Assembly (NCBI GenBank): GCA_907163375.1
Contig: CAJQUW010003149.1
Coordinates: 124,001-188,000 of the forward strand
Reading direction: 5' to 3'
Length of the DNA: 64,000 nt
DNA from: Prostheceraeus crozeri
Lineage: Eukaryota > Platyhelminthes > Polycladida > Euryleptidae
Shown here: in pieces, positions 61,001-64,000 of the stretch
Position numbering within the stretch: the first letter of the stretch is position 1
How the letters are laid out: every line of letters begins with the position of its first letter
Notes under the pieces: model-generated
Told to the model about the DNA's origin: nothing
The model's database searches: none
The model's input: only the letters and a program-made list of their open reading frames with translations
Position numbers and translations under genes: made by a program

Positions 61001-63463
61001 CCCCTTCAACACATCTGCCTGTCCTTCCTCCCACCCACTTCACCACACCTGCCTGTCCTTCATCCCAACCCCATCACCACAACTGCCTGTCCTTCCTCCC
61101 AACCCGTCCACCACAATCGCCTGTTCTTTCTCCCTGCCAATTATGACCATTTATACACCAATGAGGAAGTTGGCTGTTTTGAATTACTGATGTATTCGAC
61201 TTTCTAAATACCAATTGAGTTCTTGATCATTTGAAACAGAAAATAGGTGAACTGTGAACAGATTAACTATGAAAATTCAGTGCCAGGAACTGTCAACAAT
61301 CGAAACTAATACACGTCATTAACTCGGATACCGTGTATTGACCTTTCGATGATTTTGGAGTTGATAATGATGAATCCCTTCTCAATTCATCTGCAGGAAG
61401 ATCGGTTGACGATTCGACATTCGACTTAGCATTCTCTGAATTTGCGTCTGTTTCTCTGTTGTTCAGTGGCGTGCTGGTAGGCGTGTCTTGGCTCACTAAA
61501 GAAATGTTTCCTTCTGATTTCAAGACTGCTTTTTCGATTTCACCGTTTATGCCGCAATTTGCAGGTTCTGGTTCATCCATTCTGCTTGGAGCACTTTCAT
61601 AATTGGTAGATGGCATTTCCAAAGCTTTCTTTGCATCCATGTCGTTCTCTTTCTTTGGGGGGTCAGTCTCTATGATGCTTTCCTTCTTTGGGGAGTCAGT
61701 CTCTCTGTTGCTTTCCCTCTTTGGGGAGTCAGATTCTCTGATGTTCTCCCTCTTTGGGGAGTCAGTTTCTCTGATGTTCTCCCTCTTTGGGGAATCAGTC
61801 TCTCTGATGTTCTCCCTCTTTGGGGAGTCAGTCTCTCTGATGTTCTCCCTCTTCGGGGAGTCAGTTTCTCTGATGCTCTCCCTCTTTGGGGAGTCAGTTT
61901 CTCTGATGCTATCCCTCTTTGGGGAGTCAGTTTCTCTGATGCTATCCCTCTTTGGGGAGTCAGTTTCTCTAATGCTATTCCTCTTTGGGGAGTCAGTTTC
62001 TCTGATGCTCTCTTTCTTTGGGGAGTCAGTCTCTCTGATGTTCTCCCTCTTTGGGGAGTCAGTTTCTCTGATGCTCTCTTTCTTTGGGGAGTCAGTCTCT
62101 CTGATGTTCTCCCTCTTTGGGGAGTCAGTTTCTCTGATGTTCTCCCTCTTTGGGGAGTCAGTTTCTCTGATGTTCTCCCTCTTTGGGGAATCAGTCTCTT
62201 TGATGTTCTCCCTCTTTGGGGAGTCAGTTTCTCTGATGTTCTCCCTCTTTGGGGAATCAGTCTCTTTGATGTTCTCCCTCTTTGGTGATTCTGTCTCTCT
62301 GATGCTCTCTTTCTTTGGGGAGTCAGTCTCTCTGATGCTCTCTTTCTTTGGGGAGTCAGTCTCTCTAATGTTCTCCCTCTTTGGGGAGTCAGTCTCACTG
62401 ATGCTCTCCCTCTTTGGTGATTCTGTCTCTCTGATGCTCTCTTTCTTTGGGGAGTCAGTTTCTCTAATGCTCACCTTCCTTGGTGAGTCAGTCTCTCTGA
62501 TGCTATCTTGCTTTGGAGAGTAGGTCTCTCTGATGCTATCTTTCTGTGGAGAATCACCTTCCCTTATGTACTCACTCTTCGGAGAGTCGGCATCGCCTAT
62601 GTTCTCCTTCGGAAAAGATTCATCTCTACTGGCCGACGCATTACGTTCCGTGTCCTCAGACTGTGACATATTCGTCTGAGTTTCCTCTTTGCTATATGAG
62701 ACGTCATCCTCAGTATGTGCTTCAGATTTTGGAGATCTTCTATCGTCTCGCGAAGTATTATATGTCTCATCATCTTTTTCTTCCCATATTTCAATTTCTT
62801 TTCTTTCCCAATCACTGTCTGTGACTTGTCCTTCATCAGAAGTTCCTGGATAAGGTGGTGGATCGAATGGAATGTTCTTTTCCTGCTCCCAATCACTCGG
62901 ATTCGAGTATTCTGAATACACAGCTTCTTCTTCTACACTCGTTTCTCTATTACTCTTCTCCTCAGTTGGCCTTTGACGTTTCTTTAGATCCTCCTCTATT
63001 TTCTTGTCTATGTCTTCTTCTTTTCCATAAATACTTTCCTCCAATTCCTTCTCTAGTTGCTGTTCATCTTCACTTTTCTCCGCAATGCTCTCTTCTTCGA
63101 CTTGCTGGCGTAGACGTCTCCCCCTGGAGGCACGGAAACTTTGAGCAGCTGGACGTTCAGAATCTGGAGGTGTGGGAGTCAATATCGACCGCTGTTTGAC
63201 TTCTTCTGGAAGAGGCGTCCTCTCCTCTTCATCGTCATCAAACTGTTCTTCATATGCAACTTCTAAGTATTCTTCGTCATCATCTTTCATTATCTTTTCA
63301 TCTTCATCCAAAACTTCAACAACCTCCTCATCTTCCATTTCTGTCTGCATTTCTACTTCCAATTGTTCGTCGGAACATACCAGAGGAGAATCTGTGACTT
63401 CAAAGTCTTCGTCATAATCGTCAACCGATGGTCTATTCACTTCAGCATCCGTCAGCGCAGTAT
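18536..63463 (-). CDS. Large split gene: acidic repeat, PLAT and LRR protein (3' portion)
   Basis: Fourteen exons, 5' to 3': 63463-61343, 56083-56009, 49831-49808, 49712-49644, 46090-46026, 36878-36731, 32988-32857, 32582-32414, 32355-32250, 29056-28882, 24176-24015, 23267-22927, 20109-20018, 19073-18536. Each has an AG acceptor and GT donor, and every junction keeps the frame. The total is 4,217 nt, about 1,404 residues plus stop. Domain order is acidic N-part (1-280), 11-residue repeats (about 285-600), Ser/Lys/Asp/Glu-rich linker (600-885), PLAT (about 885-1000), Ser/Asp-rich (1030-1080), and about eight RNI-type LRRs (about 1135-1385). PLAT domains bind membranes or proteins, and RNI LRRs bind proteins. 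A cytoplasmic scaffold is my inference, since no membrane segment or signal peptide is seen. The first exon starts at an acceptor, so more exons lie outside. Small exons may have been missed. Confidence 0.8.
19074..20017. other. Intron 13
   Basis: No element or gene seen within this 0.9-kb intron. Confidence 0.5.
20018..20109 (-). CDS. Exon 13: LRR exon
   Basis: A 92-nt exon between CATAACTTCCAG and GTAAGTATAT. It encodes [20 protein letters not shown] and [10 protein letters not shown], one LRR unit of about 28 residues, typical of the RNI class. Confidence 0.88.
20545..21855. mobile_element. Tc1-like element without recognisable transposase (1,311 bp)
   Basis: Lies in intron 12. TA dinucleotides at 20543-20544 and 21856-21857 flank TIRs beginning CAGACCGTTTCA, with imperfect similarity for about 35 bp. 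The interior shows no transposase motif in any frame. It repeats GGTCAGCTGTGGTCA at 20698 and 21016. Probably mobilised by a related Tc1 element whose ends also read CAG-rich GTTTCATAAA. Confidence 0.75.
21858..22926. other. Remainder of intron 12
   Basis: No element or gene recognised. The minus-strand frame at 22651-22911 is low in complexity. Confidence 0.4.
22927..23267 (-). CDS. Exon 12: linker and first LRR
   Basis: A 341-nt exon between TTCCCTTTAG and GTAAGTTTTT. After an acidic linker ([20 protein letters not shown]) comes [20 protein letters not shown] and the first [26 protein letters not shown]. Confidence 0.85.
23396..23560. repeat. About 30-bp GC-rich minisatellite
   Basis: About five imperfect units of the type GAGCGGAGCGTGGTGGTAAA followed by GGATTTT. 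They are unusually GC-rich for the region and lie in intron 11, just 5' of exon 12. Confidence 0.75.
24015..24176 (-). CDS. Exon 11: Ser/Asp/Glu-rich exon
   Basis: A 162-nt exon between TTGATTTCAG and GTAAGGGGAT. It encodes [20 protein letters not shown], then an Ala stretch and [20 protein letters not shown]. Probably disordered. Confidence 0.8.
24177..24989. other. Intron 10, part without elements
   Basis: Short open frames without recognisable domains, and no repeats seen. Confidence 0.4.
24990..26245 (+). repeat. Inverted duplication, copy A (1.26 kb)
   Basis: Matches the reverse complement of 48417-49668 over the whole length. The parts compared by eye are nearly identical. The left edge falls at TGCAGATGCTGAGGATGCC, which in copy B is the end of exon 4 with its splice donor. 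Here that piece is on the wrong strand for the gene and is not used. Copy A has an extra repeat of AACTCATTGCGTGATGAAAT at its right side. A shared frame fragment reads [20 protein letters not shown], of unknown origin. Confidence 0.88.
26246..28881. other. Intron 10, part without confirmed elements
   Basis: Minus-strand frames at 28466-28805 ([18 protein letters not shown]) faintly recall a transposase relic, but no family could be assigned. Nothing else was recognised. Confidence 0.35.
28882..29056 (-). CDS. Exon 10: end of PLAT domain and linker
   Basis: A 175-nt exon between TTCGACTTCAG and [30 protein letters not shown] is the PLAT C-terminal strand, ending at the conserved W. An Ala/Glu-rich linker follows. 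Confidence 0.82.
29830..30405 (-). mobile_element. Fold-back element F1, copy 1
   Basis: Imperfect palindrome of about 0.57 kb. The left arm (29835-29990) and right arm (30190-30400) are complementary: AATCAATCGTCAC, CAAATCGGACA, GATAACG and CAGCTTGATCTGACTT occur in both. A second copy, reversed, lies at 43060-43640. No coding capacity, so probably a non-autonomous DNA element. Confidence 0.75.
30406..31139. other. Intron stretch without features
   Basis: AT-rich, and nothing recognised. Confidence 0.4.
31140..31945 (-). mobile_element. Penelope-like element, 3' fragment
   Basis: On the minus strand it carries the RT C-terminal linker ([20 protein letters not shown]), a CTCNIC zinc-knuckle region, and a GIY-YIG endonuclease reading [20 protein letters not shown] then [14 protein letters not shown]. 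The frame ends at 31263. A frameshift near 31655 separates linker and nuclease. The following 120 bp ends with a hammerhead-like motif at 31152-31192, as in terminal repeats of this retroelement class. The RT proper is missing. Confidence 0.82.
31152..31192 (-). ncRNA. Decayed hammerhead-ribozyme-like motif (Penelope)
   Basis: Contains GAAACGCGTC: the conserved GAAA, a self-complementary ACGCGT for a minimal helix III, and the cleavage-site C. A GTC/GAC helix II precedes it. The catalytic box reads TTGAGAC rather than CTGATGA, so activity is doubtful. Confidence 0.45.
32049..32127 (+). repeat. Dispersed repeat R1, copy 2
   Basis: Similar to 14649-14727 (GAAGATCGTTGACGATGCA, AACAAAAATGTGGGAGGGG), but located in the intron 3' of exon 9. 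Confidence 0.65.
32250..32355 (-). CDS. Exon 9: centre of PLAT domain
   Basis: A 106-nt exon between AATTTTTCAG and GTATTTATTC. It encodes a block ending [20 protein letters not shown]. The IWHNxxGxGxxWLLDK signature is diagnostic of PLAT domains. Confidence 0.88.
32414..32582 (-). CDS. Exon 8: start of PLAT domain
   Basis: A 169-nt exon between CTTTCATCAG and GTAATTTCC. It encodes [20 protein letters not shown] and then [15 protein letters not shown], the first strands of a PLAT/LH2 beta sandwich with the hallmark TGDxxGAGTxA. Confidence 0.85.
32857..32988 (-). CDS. Exon 7: Glu-rich exon
   Basis: A 132-nt exon between ATCCCTACAG and GTGAATATGT. It encodes [20 protein letters not shown] and further Glu/Thr-rich sequence. 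The opposite strand looks like a Ser/Phe-rich frame, which is only its shadow. Confidence 0.7.
33390..34660 (+). mobile_element. RTE-like LINE, 5'-truncated
   Basis: Begins within the RT at [20 protein letters not shown] (about 33440), reading RVNLNKTKV before decayed sequence. From 33857 to 34660 an open frame has a PHD-like zinc finger ([23 protein letters not shown]). It is followed by the RTE C-terminal block ([54 protein letters not shown]). The last part continues in the frame from 34518 ([17 protein letters not shown]). Most of the RT and the endonuclease are missing, so it is a dead copy in the intron between exons 6 and 7. Confidence 0.8.
34810..36730. other. Intron 6, part without elements
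   Basis: Several open frames without recognisable domains. No repeat or element end seen. Confidence 0.4.
36731..36878 (-). CDS. Exon 6: Ser-rich exon
   Basis: A 148-nt exon between GTTTTTCAG and GTAAAGGCAC. It encodes [20 protein letters not shown], then [17 protein letters not shown] and an acidic DSDSSDAES end. Confidence 0.72.
37213..37362 (-). mobile_element. tRNA-derived SINE, copy 1 (5'-truncated)
   Basis: On the minus strand it has the central GGCAGGAAGGGCATCTGGAC block, ACTAAAAGTACTACAACGCTC, and the tail GCACCGTCCAAG-like to GGAGTAGTGACGT. The box A part of the tRNA head is lost. Confidence 0.75.
37913..38102 (-). mobile_element. tRNA-derived SINE, copy 2 (full length)
   Basis: About 190 bp. 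The head has TGGCACAGTGG (box A, 38081-38091) and GGTCGAGCCCC (box B, 38036-38046), the two RNA polymerase III promoter boxes. The body contains GACAGGAAGGGCATCCGGAC and the tail GTCAGCACCGTCCAAGCC. An A-rich end follows (T-run at 37914-37921 on the plus strand). Confidence 0.85.
38788..38905 (+). mobile_element. tRNA-derived SINE, copy 3, head and body
   Basis: TAGCACAGTGG (38801-38811) and GGTCGAGTCCC (38846-38856) are good A and B boxes. GGCAGGAAGGGCATCCGG follows, then the copy breaks off. Its missing tail is found at 40488-40545, after a LINE. Confidence 0.85.
38906..40487 (+). mobile_element. LINE-C, 5'-truncated, inserted in a SINE
   Basis: The coding part starts at RT motif B ([20 protein letters not shown], about 38985), then a decayed TDDILLMS motif C and [28 protein letters not shown] follows at 39139-39615. 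Two further frames (39632-39859, 39902-40288) give the C-terminal region with a zinc-finger-like [20 protein letters not shown]. The 3' end has AATAAACAATTTTTGATTCTTGACTC, i.e. short TTGATTC-type repeats (given here in two overlapping parts: AATAAACAATTTTTG, GATTCTTGACTC). Clade uncertain. Confidence 0.78.
40488..40545 (+). mobile_element. SINE tail, detached part of copy 3
   Basis: AATCTGACAATGTCAGCAAC, then GTCCAAGC and GGGAGAGTAGTG, match the tails of SINE copies 1 and 2 in the orientation of copy 3. Confidence 0.7.
40818..42474 (+). mobile_element. Complete Tc1-family transposon (1,657 bp)
   Basis: TA at 40816-40817 and 42475-42476 flank it. The TIRs read CAGATTGTTTCATAAAAATT and CAGTTCGTTTCATAAAAAGT at the two ends. 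It contains one transposase gene on the plus strand and lies in the intron between exons 5 and 6. Confidence 0.9.
41300..42317 (+). pseudogene. Tc1 transposase (DD34E), N-terminus broken
   Basis: An intact 250-codon frame (41565-42317) has [21 protein letters not shown] and [20 protein letters not shown]. The spacing between second D and E is 34, the classical Tc1 DD34E triad. The N-terminal helix-turn-helix ([20 protein letters not shown], then [13 protein letters not shown]) is upstream but interrupted by stops at about 41434 and 41534. Activity is unlikely, although the catalytic domain is well preserved, suggesting a fairly young copy. Confidence 0.88.
42475..43059. other. Intron stretch without features
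   Basis: Nothing recognised. Confidence 0.4.
43060..43640 (+). mobile_element. Fold-back element F1, copy 2
   Basis: The left arm (43060-43290) resembles the left arm of copy 1, and the right arm complements it. The right arm carries a direct duplication of about 80 bp, with GAAGACGGAAAGAGAACAAT and AAGTCAGATCAAGCTGTTGA present twice (43459-43540 and 43553-43632). Confidence 0.75.
43641..44233. other. Intron stretch without features
   Basis: Nothing recognised. Confidence 0.4.
44234..45298 (+). mobile_element. Second Tc1-family element, decayed (1,065 bp)
   Basis: TIRs beginning CAGTGTTGTTCGATGAAACT at both ends are nearly perfect for about 30 bp, with TA duplications at 44232-44233 and 45299-45300. 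The interior keeps transposase pieces: [20 protein letters not shown] (about 44690), DLAPCHTS (about 44850) and [20 protein letters not shown] (about 44920-44980). Stops and frameshifts are frequent, the first catalytic Asp region is altered, and the N-terminal domain is mostly deleted. Confidence 0.85.
45607..45763 (+). mobile_element. tRNA-derived SINE, copy 4 (diverged)
   Basis: Follows the SINE consensus at lower identity: GAGACACAGTGGTTATG, TTTGGTTTAGAGGTACAGCC, GGAAAGGCATCCGAGATAAA, and a tail GTGTCAACACCAAGACTTC. Box B is degenerate. Older than the other copies. Confidence 0.7.
46026..46090 (-). CDS. Exon 5: acidic exon
   Basis: A 65-nt exon between TTGCATTTCAG and GTAAGCTCAC. It encodes [20 protein letters not shown] followed by V, in phase with exons 4 and 6. 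Confidence 0.72.
46091..48416. other. Intron 4, part without elements
   Basis: No coding region or repeat recognised. Frames at 47456-47641 and 48019-48474 show no known domain. Confidence 0.4.
48417..49668 (-). repeat. Inverted duplication, copy B (1.25 kb)
   Basis: Reverse-complement partner of 24990-26245, about 22 kb away. It spans the first part of intron 4 plus the last 24 bases of exon 4, including its GTAAGT donor. Either the gene segment was copied to 25 kb in inverted orientation, or a mobile sequence landed here and supplied the exon end. Confidence 0.88.
49644..49712 (-). CDS. Exon 4: Ser-rich exon
   Basis: A 69-nt exon between TTTTTCTTCCAG and GTAAGTTAAT. It encodes [20 protein letters not shown] followed by AV. 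The last 24 bases and the donor are part of the inverted duplication (see 48417-49668). Confidence 0.75.
49808..49831 (-). CDS. Exon 3: 24-nt microexon
   Basis: Lies between TTTCTCTTTCAG and GTAAGTTCC and encodes SSSKSSS plus two split codons. Its length is a multiple of three, so it can be skipped without loss of frame. Confidence 0.7.
50044..50215 (-). mobile_element. tRNA-derived SINE, copy 5
   Basis: The minus strand has GCACAGTGGTTAGGTGCTTG, AGGTGGAGCCCC (box B region), GGCAAGAAGGGCATCCGAAT and a tail with GTCAGTACCGTTC. Nearly full length. Confidence 0.8.
50379..50546 (+). mobile_element. tRNA-derived SINE, copy 6
   Basis: TGGCACAGTGG and GGTCGAGCCTC boxes, GGCAGGAAGAGCATCCGGAC, and a tail GACCACCGTCCAAGTCCTTA. 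It lies head-to-head with copy 5, 163 bp away, so the pair can fold into a hairpin. Confidence 0.82.
50547..52610. other. Intron 2, part without elements
   Basis: No gene or element recognised except a short hairpin at 51365-51397. Confidence 0.4.
51365..51397. repeat. Perfect 12-bp inverted repeat
   Basis: CACCATTAGGAT and its complement are separated by 9 bases. Role unknown. Confidence 0.7.
52611..53080 (+). repeat. 45-bp minisatellite related to the SINE tail
   Basis: About ten units, mostly 45 bp, of CACTACTCCTCACACTGGAG followed by GCTTGGCCGGTGCAACTGAC and TGGGT. Some units are shortened or fused. Open on the plus strand by chance of unit length ([15 protein letters not shown]). Confidence 0.88.
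53690..54025 (-). mobile_element. Second Penelope-like relic with GIY-YIG domain
   Basis: On the minus strand it reads [19 protein letters not shown], then after a frameshift [20 protein letters not shown]. This is the GIY-YIG nuclease core with the catalytic Tyr and Arg region, but a different subfamily from the 31-kb relic. A hammerhead-like motif follows at its 3' side (53725-53765). Confidence 0.75.
53725..53765 (-). ncRNA. Hammerhead-like motif downstream of Penelope relic
   Basis: CTGATAA, then TGGT..ACC and GAAACGTC. The palindromic ACGT forms a two-base-pair helix III. The G of CTGATGA is an A here, so probably inactive. Confidence 0.55.
54477..54649. mobile_element. 173-bp fold-back element carrying a hammerhead ribozyme
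   Basis: Perfect 37-bp inverted repeats (54477-54513 and 54613-54649, with core GGTTGAGGAAGAGCCAAGG) enclose 99 bp that hold a hammerhead motif. No coding capacity and no clear target duplication. Confidence 0.8.
54525..54589 (-). ncRNA. Type I hammerhead ribozyme, intact core
   Basis: On the minus strand: helix I outer stem TTTAATT/AATTAAA (7 bp), an internal loop, and a 3-bp inner stem TAT/ATA. The catalytic box CTGATGA (54574-54568) is followed by helix II GGTTGC/GCAACC with a 6-base loop, then GAAA (54548-54545). A self-complementary ATTAAT forms helix III, followed by the cleavage-site C at 54539. All conserved core bases are present. One unpaired T at the base of helix II is shared with the motif at 53.7 kb. 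The very short helix III is the form known from Penelope-like elements. Confidence 0.78.
54650..55518. other. Intron stretch without features
   Basis: Nothing recognised. Confidence 0.4.
55519..55556. repeat. Perfect 13-bp inverted repeat
   Basis: TGACAGCATGACT and its complement are separated by 12 bases. Role unknown. Confidence 0.7.
56009..56083 (-). CDS. Exon 2: small acidic exon
   Basis: A 75-nt exon between TTCTTCTAG and GTAAGTTCC. It encodes [20 protein letters not shown] followed by PKPE. Phases fit both neighbours. Confidence 0.75.
56084..60020. other. Intron 1, part without elements
   Basis: About 3.9 kb, AT-rich. No coding region, element end or tandem repeat recognised. Further microexons could hide here. 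Confidence 0.4.
60025..60100 (-). mobile_element. Penelope terminal fragment with hammerhead-like motif
   Basis: Shares the 19-base ATCACCCGACGCGTTTCGT with the 31-kb Penelope relic. The catalytic box reads TTGATAC and the remainder ACGAAACGCGTC, so the core is altered. No nuclease or RT is recognisable beside it. Confidence 0.55.
60660..61140 (+). repeat. 34-bp C-rich minisatellite
   Basis: About 14 units of CTTCACCACACCTGCCTGTC followed by CTTCCTCCCAACCC. Strongly strand-asymmetric (C on plus, G on minus), in intron 1 just 3' of the repeat exon. Confidence 0.92.
61343..63463 (-). CDS. Exon 1 seen: acidic domain and 11-residue repeats
   Basis: A 2,121-nt exon. The acceptor is TTTTCCACAG before ATACTGCG, and the donor AAAG/GTCAAT is weak but the only nearby one that keeps phase with the next exon. 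The first ~280 residues are highly acidic ([20 protein letters not shown]) with a basic [11 protein letters not shown] patch. About 28 copies of [15 protein letters not shown] repeats follow, then a low-complexity tail. The frame would otherwise end at 61293. The protein is probably disordered, and the recurrent SP and RxT/S sites look like phosphorylation targets (inference). Confidence 0.8.
61640..62600 (-). repeat. 33-bp coding minisatellite (11-residue repeat)
   Basis: About 28 tandem units of 33 bp, in frame throughout, encode the consensus [11 protein letters not shown]. Variants are KKES, KRES, KRDS and KRNS in the middle, and ETE or KETD at the end. Neighbouring units are nearly identical, so the array turns over. 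No unit breaks the frame. Confidence 0.95.
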
Positions 63464-63866
63464 CTGTGGAAAAGAGTCGAACGGTAATCCATAGAACGCT
63501 CTGAACAGGAGTTTAGAGTGTCAATCGAGTTGAAATGTGGAGAAGCATGAAATCTACGGTTGATAATAAATCGCATCGCTGAGATATGCGTCGGAGATCA
63601 TCTAATCATATTTATAATTACCTTAGTTGACAGTGATCGCATCAGGCCACTGGCTTTCACGAGGTCGCAACTCATGTATCTTGCTCGCTCCCAACATAAT
63701 CGTGAAAACTGTCTTGCTAACTGGGTATCGAACACATTTATTCTGAAACTGAATTCAATCAGCAATTTTCTGTGGCCAACTGGAAACAGTCATAGTTATC
63801 AAAGGAAGCCAGGAGCGTCTTGTTTTTGGGACAAAGAATCTAACTCAGTCACCTATTCCTCTAGCT

Positions 63867-64000
63867 CAGGGGTGCGCAACCTTTTACATTTTTCGGCCGC
63901 CATTTCGAAGGCCGAATCACGGCCGCACTTAATGTGTGTGCAAACAACTAGGTCAATGGCCTCAAATTAGCTTTCCATAATGAGTGACGTAATGAAAATC
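63867..64000. mobile_element. Possible hAT-type element end, cut by the window edge
   Basis: CAGGGGTGCGCAACCTTTTA followed by a GGCCGC-rich stretch resembles hAT terminal repeats. The other end would lie outside the window. Confidence 0.4.

Noticed and set aside
60660..61140. CRISPR-like array
   Set aside because: There are no spacers between repeats; it is a direct tandem minisatellite in an animal genome.
60500..61146. Pro/Ser-rich open frames on the plus strand
   Set aside because: Simple translation of the 34-bp minisatellite, with no unique coding sequence beside it.
61603..62523. 306-codon plus-strand frame through the repeat array
   Set aside because: Antisense shadow of the 33-bp repeats. 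The minus frame continues with complex acidic sequence and splice sites on both sides.
63620..63720. Upstream exon of the large gene ending at a GTAATT donor
   Set aside because: The phase needed for the next exon puts a stop directly before the donor.

Overview
The window looks like AT-rich nuclear DNA of an invertebrate animal. There are no operons. Genes have GT/AG introns, and the intervening DNA is packed with animal-type transposable elements: CR1/Jockey-like and RTE-like LINEs, Penelope-like elements, Tc1/mariner, piggyBac, a tRNA-derived SINE and fold-back elements. The species cannot be fixed from sequence alone; a lophotrochozoan-like animal is a guess.

Layout. 1-1441: nothing recognised. 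1442-8790: a nested stack in which an old LINE (A) is split by a younger, nearly full-length LINE (B, about 2454-6490) and again by a complete mariner (6582-8315). 8796-9770 (-): an intronless leucine-rich-repeat gene with a C-terminal cysteine cluster. 9771-18535: mostly empty, with GGAATT-rich repeats and a piggyBac transposase relic (13340-14095).

18536-63463 (-): one large split gene. I traced 14 exons whose reading phases all fit. They encode about 1,400 residues: an acidic region with about 28 copies of an 11-residue repeat, several tiny Ser/Asp/Glu-rich exons, a PLAT/LH2 domain and a C-terminal array of about eight RNI-type leucine-rich repeats. The first exon seen starts at a splice acceptor, so the 5' end lies beyond the window. 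Its introns hold almost all the other features: a Tc1-like element without transposase (20545), an inverted 1.25-kb duplication (24990 and 48417), Penelope relics (31.1, 53.7, 60.0 kb), an RTE-like LINE (33.4 kb), SINE copies (37.2, 37.9, 38.8, 45.6, 50.0, 50.4 kb), another LINE (38.9 kb), two Tc1 elements (40.8, 44.2 kb), palindromic fold-back elements (29.8, 43.1 kb) and minisatellites (23.4, 52.6, 60.7 kb).

Most unusual points: a hammerhead ribozyme with an intact catalytic core inside a 173-bp element bounded by perfect 37-bp inverted repeats (54477-54649); a 45-bp minisatellite apparently grown from the SINE tail; an exon of the host gene whose last 24 bases and splice donor lie inside the inverted duplication; and the PLAT plus LRR plus repeat architecture of the large gene. 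Splice sites and fusions are inferred by eye and need transcript data.
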